Shown piece after piece: positions 1 through 8,349 of a stretch of DNA of 64,000 nt. The position numbers and the translations under genes were made by a program. The notes beneath the pieces are model-generated. The model made no database searches, was not told the DNA's origin, and worked only from the letters and a program-made list of their open reading frames with translations. Every line of letters starts with the position of its first letter. Position 1 is the first letter of the stretch. Where the stretch lies: NCBI RefSeq assembly GCF_003628535.1, contig NZ_RBCI01000001.1:1041827-1105826 (forward strand), given 5' to 3'. Source of the stretch: Flavisolibacter nicotianae (GTDB lineage: Bacteria; Bacteroidota; Bacteroidia; Chitinophagales; Chitinophagaceae).

Positions 1-64
1 TTTAACCGGTTCTTTTGCGGCTTTTCAGATATTTTTACAGGCCGGTGCAGGCGCACCGGATTAA
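1..64 (+). CDS. Possible 3' tail of an upstream gene (partial)
   Basis: From base 2 an open frame of 20 codons runs to a TAA at 62-64, ending in residues QAGAGAPD. It carries a small hairpin (CCGGTGC/GCACCGG) close to its end. This could be the last codons of a gene that starts outside the window, or just leader sequence of the M16 gene that begins 18 bases later. Too short to identify. Confidence 0.25.
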   Translation, partial: LTGSFAAFQIFLQAGAGAPD

Positions 65-82
65 ATCAAAGGAGTATTAGCT

Positions 83-1321
83 GTGGTCAATTTTGAACGA
101 TTTACGTTAGCGAACGGTTTGCGGGTACTGGTGCACCAGGATACATCCACGCCCATGGCAGTGGTGAATGTGCTGTACGATGTCGGTGCCAAAGATGAAA
201 ACCCGGCCCGTACCGGTTTTGCCCATCTTTTCGAGCACCTGATGTTTGGCGGCTCCGTCAACATCCCGGTCTACGACGAGCCGCTGCAGATGGCCGGCGG
301 CGAGAACAATGCCTACACCACCAACGATCTGACCAACTATTATATCCAGCTTCCGGCCGAGAACCTCGAAACGGCGTTCTGGCTCGAGAGCGACCGGATG
401 CTTTCGCTGGCCTTTAGCGAAAACAGCCTGGAAGTGCAGCGCAAAGTGGTGTGCGAAGAATTCAAAGAGCACTACCTCAACAAGCCATACGGCGATGTGT
501 GGCTGAAGCTGCGCGAACTGGCCTACGATGTGCATCCTTACCGCTGGATGACCATCGGCAAGGAACTTTCACATATCGAGAACGCCAGCCTGCAGGATGT
601 AAAAGACTTTTTCTTTAAGCACTACCGCCCTGTCAATGCCATCCTGGTGGTGGCCGGCAACGTCACAACCGAAAAAGTCAAAGAACTGGCGGAGAAATGG
701 TTTGCACCGATTGAAAGCGGTACGCCGTACAGCCGCCAGTTGCCGGCCGAGCCTTTGCAAAAAGGGGCAAAACGACTGGAAGTGCATGCTGCCGTACCGC
801 TGGATGCGTTTTATAAAACCTGGCACATGTATCCCCGCATGGACCAACGCTATTACGTGTCGGACCTGATCACGGAGATCCTGAGCGGTGGCGGTTCGTC
901 CCGCCTGTTCCAGTCGCTGGTGAAGGAGAAGAAACTGTTCAGCAATATCGAGTGCTACCATTTCGGCACGGTGGATGCCGGCCTGCTGACCATCGAAGGC
1001 AAACTGGTGAAGGGTGTGAAGATGGAAGACGCTGAAAAAGCCGTGGAAGAAGAACTCGAAAAGATCAAAACCGAAAAAATTTCTGAGGCCGAACTGCAAA
1101 AGGTGAAGAATAAAACCGAAAGCCAGATCGCTTTTGAAGACATGAGCGTGATGAACCGTGCCAACAGCCTTGCCTTTTACGAACTGCTGGGAGACGCGGC
1201 ACTGATGAACGAAGAGCTGAACCGGTATGGCCGGGTAACCACCGATGACATCCGGAACGTGAGCCGCGAGATCTTCCGCGATGAGAACAGCAGCACCTTG
1301 TATTACCACGCCCAGGCGTAA
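83..1321 (+). CDS. M16 family zinc peptidase, catalytic subunit
   Basis: A 412-residue insulinase-like (M16B) metallopeptidase. The inverted zinc motif HxxEH is present as HLFEH at residues 48-52, and the acidic EEF region that supplies the third ligand follows about 75 residues later. There is no signal peptide, so it is probably cytoplasmic. The start is GTG at 83, preceded at 8 bases by AAAGGAG, a good ribosome site for this organism. The family works as a two-subunit clamp. The second, non-catalytic subunit is encoded at 2588-3871, with an AAA ATPase gene between them, so the three are likely co-expressed. Family assignment is firm; the substrate is unknown. Confidence 0.93.
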   Translation: MVNFERFTLANGLRVLVHQDTSTPMAVVNVLYDVGAKDENPARTGFAHLFEHLMFGGSVNIPVYDEPLQMAGGENNAYTTNDLTNYYIQLPAENLETAFWLESDRMLSLAFSENSLEVQRKVVCEEFKEHYLNKPYGDVWLKLRELAYDVHPYRWMTIGKELSHIENASLQDVKDFFFKHYRPVNAILVVAGNVTTEKVKELAEKWFAPIESGTPYSRQLPAEPLQKGAKRLEVHAAVPLDAFYKTWHMYPRMDQRYYVSDLITEILSGGGSSRLFQSLVKEKKLFSNIECYHFGTVDAGLLTIEGKLVKGVKMEDAEKAVEEELEKIKTEKISEAELQKVKNKTESQIAFEDMSVMNRANSLAFYELLGDAALMNEELNRYGRVTTDDIRNVSREIFRDENSSTLYYHAQA

Positions 1322-1439
1322 AACGGGCAGGAGGCTTTTGTACCCGGGAAGTTGTAAATTGTGTCAGCAGCTATCCGGCCTTCTTTACACGGAACAAAAA
1401 GGGCCGGCATCAGAACGATTGCTTTCGGCAGGCCGTTTT

Positions 1440-1465
1440 ACCAAAAAGCGCACTTGCTTTTTGGT
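1440..1465 (+). terminator. Hairpin between M16 peptidase and AAA ATPase
   Basis: A perfect 10-bp stem (ACCAAAAAGC / GCTTTTTGGT) with a 6-base loop lies in the 187-base gap between the two genes. The right arm contains five T but no clean T tail follows. It may be a weak terminator or attenuator that lowers transcription into the AAA gene. Confidence 0.4.
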
Positions 1466-1508
1466 GTCCTGCTGCGGGTCTCGCTCTTCCTTCAAAAGAC
1501 TCTGAACT

Positions 1509-2591
1509 ATGTTTTACAAAGACGACGATGAAGACTTTACCAGCCACCTGTCCAATGTTTACGATACGGACGACGACATCAAGGCGGCTGCGCTTTTTTT
1601 TCATCTCAACGAAACAGCGCCCAACAAAAAACAGTACTACCGCATCGACTACCAGGCACTGAGCCGCGAACTGGCCACCCTTTTTCCGCACCGCTGGCGC
1701 GACGACTACAGCGAACAGGAGTTCATCAAGCGGGAAAGCCGTTACAAACAAAAAAATCGGATCTGGTTTTTGCAAAAAGACGTCTGGATTCGCTACCGCA
1801 ACGATTACGAAAGCATGACGGCCACCCTGTACTACCTGGCCTCGGCCGATGCGGAAACCCTGCAGAAAGCCGAAAACCTGCTGCAACAACTCGTAAAGGA
1901 AAAAGACGATGACCACAAGGGGAATTTCAGTTTCATTACCACCATCCACGGCCATTTTCATTTAAAAGAATTCAAGCACATCGGCAACAAGGTGGACATT
2001 GAAGACCATTACAACGACGACTTCTATCCCTTCAGTGGACGGGTGATCGAAAAACTGCAAAAGCCCAAAAGCCACGGGCTGGTGCTGCTGCACGGAAAAC
2101 CGGGTACGGGAAAAACAACGTATATCCGCTACCTCGCCAGCCAGTTGACCAAGCGCATGATCTATTTTCCGCCTTACATGGCGTCGCATATTTCTTCGCC
2201 GGAGCTGATCAATTTTTTAATGGACCAGGAAGAAAGCATCCTGGTACTGGAAGACGCCGATAATGTGATTTGCAAACGGGTGGGATCGGAGAACAGCGCC
2301 ATTTCCAACCTGCTGAACCTTTCGGACGGTTTGTTGGGCCAATGCCTCCATATTCCCGTTATTTGCACCTTCAACATCCAGCAGACTGAGTTGGACGCGG
2401 CGCTGCTGCGCAAAGGAAGGCTGCTGGGGATGTACGAATTCAGGTCGCTGCAACCGGCTGTCGCCAACCGGCTGGCGCAAAAATTACAACTGGACGATAC
2501 GTTCAGCCACCCGGCAACCCTGGCCGAAATTTATAACATTGGAGAAGAGGCCTACCAGCCTCAGAAACACGAAATAGGATTTAAACGATGA
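1509..2591 (+). CDS. AAA family ATPase (BCS1-like core)
   Basis: A 360-residue ATPase. The first ~150 residues are acidic at the start (MFYKDDDEDF) and match no domain I recognise. The C-terminal half is an AAA core: Walker A GKPGTGKT at residues 196-203, Walker B ILVLEDAD with E248/D249, and an RKGRL segment near residue 300 in the arginine-finger/sensor region. Single-AAA proteins of this kind remodel or unfold proteins. The gene overlaps the next M16 gene by four bases (ATGA), implying translational coupling. That pairing suggests the ATPase feeds or regulates the M16 peptidase pair; this is inference from context only. Confidence 0.85.
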   Translation: MFYKDDDEDFTSHLSNVYDTDDDIKAAALFFHLNETAPNKKQYYRIDYQALSRELATLFPHRWRDDYSEQEFIKRESRYKQKNRIWFLQKDVWIRYRNDYESMTATLYYLASADAETLQKAENLLQQLVKEKDDDHKGNFSFITTIHGHFHLKEFKHIGNKVDIEDHYNDDFYPFSGRVIEKLQKPKSHGLVLLHGKPGTGKTTYIRYLASQLTKRMIYFPPYMASHISSPELINFLMDQEESILVLEDADNVICKRVGSENSAISNLLNLSDGLLGQCLHIPVICTFNIQQTELDAALLRKGRLLGMYEFRSLQPAVANRLAQKLQLDDTFSHPATLAEIYNIGEEAYQPQKHEIGFKR

Positions 2592-3871
2592 CACAAACAC
2601 TCAATCGCACACAACCGCCGCATATAAAAAATGCTGTCGAACTGGAATTGAAGCTGAAGCCCTATGAAAAAGCAACCCTCAACAACGGCGCCGATGTTTA
2701 TGCCGTCAATGCCGGAGCCGAAGACGTGCTGCTGGTAGAGTGGGTGTATTACGCCGGCAACTGGTACGAAGACAAAAACCTGGTTGCGGCTACCACCAAT
2801 TTTATGTTGAAGAACGGTACGTCCACCAAATCCGCCTTTCAACTGAACGAGCATTTTGAATACTATGGTTCTTATCTCAACCGCAGTTGTTTTAATGAAA
2901 CGGCAACGATCACACTGCACTGCCTGAGCAAACACCTGGAAGCCCTGCTGCCGGTGGTCAGGGAAATGATCGTCGACTCGGTTTTCCCGGAAGAAGAACT
3001 TGGCATCTACAAGCAAAACATGCAGCAGCGCCTCCGGGTGAACCTCCGCAAGTCGGATTTCGTGGCCGGCCGCCTGATCGACGCCTATCTCTACGGGCAG
3101 GAACATCCCTACGGCCGTTACACCAGCTTTGAAGATTTTGATGCCCTGAACCGCGACGAGATCGTGAATTTTTACAGCGATTTTTACCAGAAAGGAAAAT
3201 TTTTGGTTTTTGCTGCCGGCAAACTGCCGTCGAATTTGATGGCTTTGCTCAACCAGTATTTTGGCGACCTGCCCCTATCGCCCATCCAGGTTGCTGCGCT
3301 TCCCACAAAACCGGCAGCGGAAAAAAAATACCGTGTTGCCAACGACGAGCAGGGCGTGCAGGGCTCCATCCGCATCGGTGCGTCGTTTCCCAACCGCCAT
3401 CATCCCGACTTTGTCAAGGCCCAGGTGCTCAACAATGTTTTCGGCGGCTTTTTCGGTTCCCGCCTGATGAGCAATATCCGCGAGGAAAAAGGGTATACCT
3501 ACGGTATTTACAGTTACCTGGAAAATCATATCCAGGAGAGCGCCTGGATCATCAGCACCGAAGCCGGGCGGGATGTGTGCGAAGCCACCATTACGGAAGT
3601 GTACAAGGAAATGGAAGGCCTGCGCCAGGCGCCGGTTGACGAAGAGGAACTGCTCCTGGTGCGCAACTACATGATGGGTTCTATTCTCGGCGACCTGGAT
3701 GGACCATTCCAGATCATCAACCGCTGGAAAAATATTATCCTCAACGGGCTGGATGAAGGCTTTTTTGAGCGGCAGCTCGAAACCATCCGGACCGTTTCGG
3801 CAGCAGAGCTGCAACTGCTGGCCAATAAATATTTGCAGCCGGAGAACTTTTATGAATTGGTTGTTGTCTGA
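2588..3871 (+). CDS. M16 family peptidase-like protein, non-catalytic subunit
   Basis: A 427-residue M16-fold protein in which the HxxEH zinc site is absent: the equivalent stretch reads TTNFMLKNGT. The C-terminal half keeps the family's substrate-binding Arg/Tyr segment (SRLMSNIREEKGYTYG). This is the usual pattern for the inactive partner in two-subunit M16B peptidases, with the active partner at 83-1321. The start overlaps the stop of the AAA gene. A strong terminator follows the stop codon, closing the three-gene unit. Confidence 0.9.
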   Translation: MTQTLNRTQPPHIKNAVELELKLKPYEKATLNNGADVYAVNAGAEDVLLVEWVYYAGNWYEDKNLVAATTNFMLKNGTSTKSAFQLNEHFEYYGSYLNRSCFNETATITLHCLSKHLEALLPVVREMIVDSVFPEEELGIYKQNMQQRLRVNLRKSDFVAGRLIDAYLYGQEHPYGRYTSFEDFDALNRDEIVNFYSDFYQKGKFLVFAAGKLPSNLMALLNQYFGDLPLSPIQVAALPTKPAAEKKYRVANDEQGVQGSIRIGASFPNRHHPDFVKAQVLNNVFGGFFGSRLMSNIREEKGYTYGIYSYLENHIQESAWIISTEAGRDVCEATITEVYKEMEGLRQAPVDEEELLLVRNYMMGSILGDLDGPFQIINRWKNIILNGLDEGFFERQLETIRTVSAAELQLLANKYLQPENFYELVVV

Positions 3872-3930
3872 ACCACGATTTGGGGAGATTTGATGGATTT
3901 AGGAAAATGAAATGACTCTTTTAGATAAAA

Positions 3931-3959
3931 AAGGCGTTCTGTGAGGAACGCCTTTTTTA
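3931..3959 (+). terminator. Intrinsic terminator after the M16-AAA-M16 unit
   Basis: Stem AAGGCGTTC / GAACGCCTT with loop TGTGAG, followed by a run of T. It sits 60 bases after the second M16 stop. Confidence 0.85.
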
Positions 3960-3997
3960 TTTCTGACTAAATCTTCTTCAACCACCCAAATCCCGGT

Positions 3998-4495
3998 TCA
4001 GACAAATGTGCTTTCATCGGCGCTGGGACCATAGCTACCGGGAATGGGAATGTCGAGCAGGCGCAGGTACACACCCAACTGTGCCCGGTGGTGGATTTGC
4101 TGGCTGAACGACATGCGCAGGATCTCAATCTTCGGGTCCGTGCTGTAAATAGTATCGCCGTTTCGCAAGGTCCAGGGCTTCTCAAGCAGCGATTCGTTTT
4201 CCGGTACCAATGCGGACAGGCCTTCTGCATAGCGTTTTTCAAAATAGGCCATCAGGTCCGTGGTCGTATCGATCTGCGGTTGTTCATAGGGTTGGGCAAA
4301 ATCTATCTGGTCTGTCGTAAAGGTCATGTGTATCCAGCCGGGAAGATCGGCCAGGTGGGTCGCCAGCCGTTTCAGGTCCATGCTTTTTTCATGCGGTTTG
4401 TAGTCCCATTTTCCGTCAGGAATGCGGGATAGCATTTTGCGGGTCGTTGTGCCTTCGTCGATAAATTGCTTTTTGAAAAATTCAATGAATGTCAT
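3998..4495 (-). CDS. DinB superfamily protein
   Basis: A 165-residue four-helix-bundle protein of the DinB/YfiT-like superfamily. The metal-binding histidines typical of the group are visible: H in the first helix pair (ATHLADLPGW) and the HHRAQLGVYLR motif near residues 135-145. Members are often thiol-dependent S-transferases or of unknown function in Bacteroidota; the reaction here is not known. It lies just downstream of, and in the same direction as, the WYL regulator gene (46-base gap), so the regulator may control it or share its transcript. Confidence 0.85.
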   Translation of the reverse strand: MTFIEFFKKQFIDEGTTTRKMLSRIPDGKWDYKPHEKSMDLKRLATHLADLPGWIHMTFTTDQIDFAQPYEQPQIDTTTDLMAYFEKRYAEGLSALVPENESLLEKPWTLRNGDTIYSTDPKIEILRMSFSQQIHHRAQLGVYLRLLDIPIPGSYGPSADESTFV

Positions 4496-4541
4496 GTCTT
4501 GCTGTTTTGTACAACAAAGTAAACAGCCGTTGGTGACAGCC

Positions 4542-5510
4542 CTATGTCAGCAGGGTTGCGCTGCGTTCAAGTTTTTTTAAAATTTTTTCCGCCAGCGCCG
4601 CCACCATTTCTTTCAGCTCCAGCGGTTCGAGAATGACTGCTTCGTCGCCAAACAAAAGAAACCAGCGGGCAAAACCGGTCAGCGAGGCGGACAAAAACGT
4701 CATGCGAACTCGGTCGCGATGCGCTTCCTCTTTTACGAAGCCCTGGTAATATTTCTGTTCGCCAAAGTATTTCACAATCTCCCGTTTTACTTCGATCACC
4801 ACCTTTTGCAGTTCCCGCTTTTCGGTGAGCCTGTTGAGAAAATCCTGCAGCGGCGGGTGGGTCTTCGTCATCTTATCGCCGGTTGGTTCCAGCCGCGAAA
4901 TCTTGTCGGTGCGGAAATTCCGGTAGTCGTTGCGGAGGTGACAGTAAGCGGCCAGGTACCAGTGGCTACCCTGGTAGTAAATGCCGATCGGTTCCACCTT
5001 TCGCTGCAGGTGTTCGTTTTTCCCGATGGACACGTAACTGATCTGCAAAACGGCTGTTGACGCTATGGCCTGCAGGATTTTGGAGAGATGCAGTTCCGCC
5101 GGCGGCCTGTAGGCAAATGAGGGGTGGGGCACCACGGCCACATGCTCGTCGATGCCGGCGATGTGGTGCTTTTCGGTTAGCCGCAACACGGCCCGGATCT
5201 TATCGAGGGCCGAATGATAGTGGTTGGACGTGGGTGCATCGCTGAGAGACTGCATCAGTTTCGCGGCTGTTAACAGGGCCGAGGCTTCGTCTCCGTTGAA
5301 CATGATGGGCGGCAACTTGTACCCGTCCATCAACCGGTAACCTGTACCGGCTTCGCCAATCACGGGCACGCCGGCTTCCTCCAGTGCCCGCACGTCGCGA
5401 TAAACCGTGCGCAGGCTGATGGAAAACCTGGTTGCAAGATCCTGGGCTTTTACCAGCGGCCTGGATTGAAGCTGGATCAGAATGGCGGCCAAACGGTCGA
5501 TGCGATTCAC
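4542..5510 (-). CDS. WYL-domain transcriptional regulator (YafY family)
   Basis: A 322-residue DNA-binding protein. The N-terminus is an HTH_11-type winged helix (ARFSISLRTVYRDVRALE, residues ~25-45). The middle carries a WYL domain, with the GSHWYLAAYC strand around residue 180 and an FRTDKISRLE motif after it. WYL domains sense ligands or nucleic acid. The start is GTG at 5510; homologous proteins typically begin within a few residues of such an N-terminus. It probably regulates the adjacent DinB-like gene, which is inferred from position only. Confidence 0.88.
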   Translation of the reverse strand: MNRIDRLAAILIQLQSRPLVKAQDLATRFSISLRTVYRDVRALEEAGVPVIGEAGTGYRLMDGYKLPPIMFNGDEASALLTAAKLMQSLSDAPTSNHYHSALDKIRAVLRLTEKHHIAGIDEHVAVVPHPSFAYRPPAELHLSKILQAIASTAVLQISYVSIGKNEHLQRKVEPIGIYYQGSHWYLAAYCHLRNDYRNFRTDKISRLEPTGDKMTKTHPPLQDFLNRLTEKRELQKVVIEVKREIVKYFGEQKYYQGFVKEEAHRDRVRMTFLSASLTGFARWFLLFGDEAVILEPLELKEMVAALAEKILKKLERSATLLT

Positions 5511-5601
5511 GGCAATTTTTTGAAGATAACAGCGTGTAAATTACAACTCTGTCCATAGACGGCAAGCAAGGTCCGGAAAGAATGGCGCCGGTAGAAAAAG
5601 C

Positions 5602-5629
5602 AAAAGCCGCTCTGCGCAGAACGGCTTTT
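5602..5629 (-). terminator. Terminator of the sigma/anti-sigma operon (second)
   Basis: On the minus strand the arms AAAAGCCG / CGGCTTTT enclose the palindrome TCTGCGCAGA and are followed by GCTTTTTC. It lies downstream of the 5771-7551 operon and before the WYL gene start. Confidence 0.75.
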
Positions 5630-5693
5630 ATATCCTAAAAATTTCTATGTCTGTTTCAGGTAAACGAAGTGCTGTATCGTGGCGGAAAAAAAA

Positions 5694-5717
5694 GGCCCGC
5701 CCTAAAAAGAGCCGGCC
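5694..5717 (-). terminator. Terminator of the sigma/anti-sigma operon (first)
   Basis: Minus-strand stem GGCCGGCTC / GGGCGGGCC with one mismatch and one wobble pair, followed by eight T. It lies 54 bases past the stop of the gene at 5771. Confidence 0.7.
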
Positions 5718-5770
5718 GTTGCTAACCTATGAAAAACACCAAGCTCAAATTTAGGGGAAATTTAATTTGA

Positions 5771-6187
5771 TTACAAGTCGGGGCCATTTCTTTTGTTAGC
5801 ACGGCCATCGTGGCGTTCCTGCAAGCGTTCGTTGCGGATGTCCTGCACCTTCTCAACAAATTCACGCTCATAGGTAAAGACGTCGTTGCTGCGCTTTTCA
5901 CCGATAACCGGTTTGACCTGGTCGCGGAAGCGCAGGCGGACTTCAATGACTTTTTGCTGCAAGACAAGCCTGTCGTTTTTGAATTCCTGTTTGGTGGTGC
6001 GCAACTGGCGCAGGTAGTCCATGAACAGGGGTTGAAAGCGCTCGGCTTCCGATTTGTTCAGGCCCAGTTTGTTCTGGATGTATTCCACCATTTTTTCCTT
6101 GAGGCGGGCGGCTCCCGGTTGCTCCTCCTGTGCGAAGGCTGTTTGCAGGGTGAAGAAAAAAAGAACTGTGTATAAAATTTTTTTCAT
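5771..6187 (-). CDS. Small secreted Spy/CpxP-like hypothetical protein
   Basis: A 138-residue protein with a clear signal peptide (MKKILYTVLFFFTLQTAFAQ) and a charged, all-helical mature part containing the segment LNKSEAERFQPLFMDYLRQL. This resembles the periplasmic Spy/CpxP-like proteins that Bacteroidota encode behind ECF sigma/anti-sigma pairs. It is third in an operon with the anti-sigma-like gene (3-base gap) and the sigma factor, so it is probably an envelope-stress output or sensor. The homology is judged by pattern only. Confidence 0.75.
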   Translation of the reverse strand: MKKILYTVLFFFTLQTAFAQEEQPGAARLKEKMVEYIQNKLGLNKSEAERFQPLFMDYLRQLRTTKQEFKNDRLVLQQKVIEVRLRFRDQVKPVIGEKRSNDVFTYEREFVEKVQDIRNERLQERHDGRANKRNGPDL

Positions 6188-6190
6188 GGG

Positions 6191-6961
6191 TTAATCAATT
6201 AAGGCCAAATCATCTTCGGCGGTTGGTAATTGCTCCAAAAAGGCGTCGATTTCCTTTTCCGAAACATCGTTCAGCAAAGCTTTGACGGAAGCTTTTTCCG
6301 TTGGCTGTGCAGCCGCTTGTTGCTTGTCCGGCACGACCGGAACGGTCCGGATAAATTCATCCAGTTCGTTGGTGCTGGCTTTTTTAATCTCCTGCACAAC
6401 GCGGGGCTCATTTTTCGCCAGCCAGTTCTGGCTGGTGTCGACCGGTTGCTGGCTGGCTGTTTGATCACCGGCACCGTTGAAGTACTGGTAGCCGCCCAGG
6501 AAAACGATCCCGGTAATCACGGCGGCGATAGCCACCCGCATCCAGTTCCGCGAAAAAAGCGGAACCAGTTTTGCTTCAGGCCTTGGCAGTTTGGCCAGTA
6601 CCTGTTGCGGTACGGTGTCAAAATATCCCTGCGGCACGGCAAAAGGCAGTTCCTTGCCGATGGCGTCCAGAACAGCCGATTTTTTGTCTCCGTCCACAAA
6701 GGACAGGACCGACAAATTTTCGTCAAAATAACCTGCGGGAAGACGGTAAGGCATTTCCCTGGAAAGGGAGGCCAGCAGGGGAGAGAGTTCGCGCAGTTCA
6801 TCGGCAGCCGAAATCTGTTGGCCTTTCAGTTTTGCCAGAACAGATGCTGCCAGCCCGTCAAAATAGCCCTCGGGTACGGAAAAAGGTCCCTGGCTATTGT
6901 TCACAGGCAAATCACTGTTCAAACGCCCCAATTCATCCTGTATGTTATCTTGGTCTGTCAT
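6191..6961 (-). CDS. Membrane anti-sigma-like protein with internal GYFD repeats
   Basis: A 256-residue protein with one membrane segment around residues 145-160 (RVAIAAVITGIVFLGGYQYF). The cytoplasmic N-terminal part holds three copies of a short repeat: VPEGYFDGLAASVLAKL (~29-45), LPAGYFDENLSVL (~76-88) and VPQGYFDTVPQQVLAKL (~110-126). The C-terminal part has two related acidic helices (NELDEFIRTVP and EIDAFLEQLP). It sits immediately downstream of the ECF sigma gene, which makes an anti-sigma role likely although I see no canonical zinc anti-sigma motif. Compared with a normal anti-sigma factor, the repeats are the striking feature. Confidence 0.7.
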   Translation of the reverse strand: MTDQDNIQDELGRLNSDLPVNNSQGPFSVPEGYFDGLAASVLAKLKGQQISAADELRELSPLLASLSREMPYRLPAGYFDENLSVLSFVDGDKKSAVLDAIGKELPFAVPQGYFDTVPQQVLAKLPRPEAKLVPLFSRNWMRVAIAAVITGIVFLGGYQYFNGAGDQTASQQPVDTSQNWLAKNEPRVVQEIKKASTNELDEFIRTVPVVPDKQQAAAQPTEKASVKALLNDVSEKEIDAFLEQLPTAEDDLALID

Positions 6962-6996
6962 TTTCGGGCTTTATGACCTTGCACGGTAGTCAAAGT

Positions 6997-7551
6997 TTAA
7001 TGATTCTTGATGAAGTCTTCTATTTTTTTCACGGCGTGGTGATAGCTCGCTTTTAGCGCTCCCTCGCTGGTTTCCAGCACTCGGCTCATTTCTTCATACG
7101 GCATTTCGTCGTAGTACCGCAGCGTGAAAACAATGCGTTGTTTTTCCGGCAATTGCTGAATGGCAAGCTGCAATTTCCACTCCAAACGGTTGGGGTCAAA
7201 ATGCTTGTCGGCCTTGATCTTATTGCTTAGTCCACTTTCCACATCGCTCAGGCTGACAGCCGCCCGTTTTTTCTGCCCTTCCAAAAAGGTCAGGCTTTCA
7301 TTCGTTGCAATGCGGTAAAGCCAGGTGTAAAGCTGCGATTCTTCCTTAAAATTCTCCAGCCCGTTCCATACACGGATGAAAACGTTTTGCAAAACGTCGT
7401 TTGCATCGTCATGGTCTACCACCATACGCCGGATGTGCCAGTAAAGGCGCTCCTGGTATTTTTTAATGATGGCAGTAAAAGCCGGTTCTTTCGTTTGCGG
7501 GTTCCGGAACTGCTGGAGTAATTCTGCGTCTGCTTGGTCGGTTAGTGCCAT
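6997..7551 (-). CDS. ECF RNA polymerase sigma factor
   Basis: A 184-residue sigma-70 family protein of ECF type. Region 2 is seen in DANDVLQNVFIRVWNGLENF and LYRIATNESLTFL. Region 4 is seen in LPEKQRIVFTLRYYDEMPYE with the following helix-turn-helix ending GALKASYHHAVKKIE. It is the first gene of a three-gene operon with an anti-sigma-like membrane protein and a small secreted protein. Upstream on the minus strand lies TATCTTTA (one mismatch to the TAnnTTTG box). Confidence 0.93.
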   Translation of the reverse strand: MALTDQADAELLQQFRNPQTKEPAFTAIIKKYQERLYWHIRRMVVDHDDANDVLQNVFIRVWNGLENFKEESQLYTWLYRIATNESLTFLEGQKKRAAVSLSDVESGLSNKIKADKHFDPNRLEWKLQLAIQQLPEKQRIVFTLRYYDEMPYEEMSRVLETSEGALKASYHHAVKKIEDFIKNH

Positions 7552-7671
7552 TGCCAGTGAGTTACAAATCTTATGCTACAGGCGTAAAGATAAACGTTCT
7601 TCTGAAAGCGGGCAGATGGGCGGCCGGTAAGGACTTTGGATCCGGGTTTGCTTTTTACTTCTGCCGCAAAA

Positions 7672-7699
7672 AAAAGAGACGCCTTGATGCGTCTCTTTT
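7672..7699 (-). terminator. Terminator of ahpC-ahpD
   Basis: Minus-strand stem AAAAGAGACGC / GCGTCTCTTTT with loop ATCAAG, followed by further T. It lies 20 bases past the ahpD stop. Confidence 0.88.
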
Positions 7700-7718
7700 A
7701 TCGAACGGCTTTTTGCTG

Positions 7719-8315
7719 CTAATTCAATACAACCCCGAGGCTTTTTACCACGGCACCAACGCGGACAGCGTCGTGCACCCGCTGTTTTTCACTGCCTTGT
7801 TTGACCAGGGCAGCTTCGTGCGAAGTGACACAAAGTGAACAGCCGTTGACGGCACTGACCACAAGACTGATCAACTCGAACATCTCCTTACCCACTACAG
7901 GATTGGCCATAATGCTCATGCGGATGCCAGCCGGCGCCTTTTCGTAGAATTCATCATTCATGAAATGACGAAAGCGGTAGTAGACGTTATTGGCATTCAT
8001 CAGGCTGGTACAGGCGAGCACTTCGGCGATTTCTGCCACCGTTGCACCCTGCTCCAGTGCCTGCTTTTCGAACGACTGCTGCAACGCTGTGTTCTTTTCA
8101 TTCACCGCTACTGCAAAGGCAATCAGCAAGGCATCTTTTTTACCAAGGCTTTCTGCGTTGAGTGCCGTGGACAGGTTCAGCTTCAGGTCTTTGAGATACC
8201 GGCTGCCAGCTGCTTTCAGGGCTGCCAGGTGTGGTGTGAGCGCTGTCTCGTCAAGCCCTAACTCCTTCAGCAAGGGCGCTGCATCGTCCTGCGCGGTTGT
8301 ATTTCCGAATAACAT
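7719..8315 (-). CDS. ahpD: AhpD-type alkylhydroperoxidase
   Basis: A 198-residue carboxymuconolactone-decarboxylase-fold protein. The catalytic proton-relay residues of AhpD are all present with correct spacing: E147, C159, C162 (NGCSLC) and H166. Flanking segments YLKDLKLNLST, MNANNVYYRFRHFM and GIRMSIMANPV resemble mycobacterial AhpD. AhpD reduces the peroxiredoxin AhpC and also has weak peroxidase activity of its own. The gene lies 34 bases downstream of ahpC and they share a terminator. The first ~30 residues are extra relative to mycobacterial AhpD. Confidence 0.93.
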   Translation of the reverse strand: MLFGNTTAQDDAAPLLKELGLDETALTPHLAALKAAGSRYLKDLKLNLSTALNAESLGKKDALLIAFAVAVNEKNTALQQSFEKQALEQGATVAEIAEVLACTSLMNANNVYYRFRHFMNDEFYEKAPAGIRMSIMANPVVGKEMFELISLVVSAVNGCSLCVTSHEAALVKQGSEKQRVHDAVRVGAVVKSLGVVLN

Positions 8316-8349
8316 AAATCTTTTTCTTTTGGAATGAATTCAAAATGGA

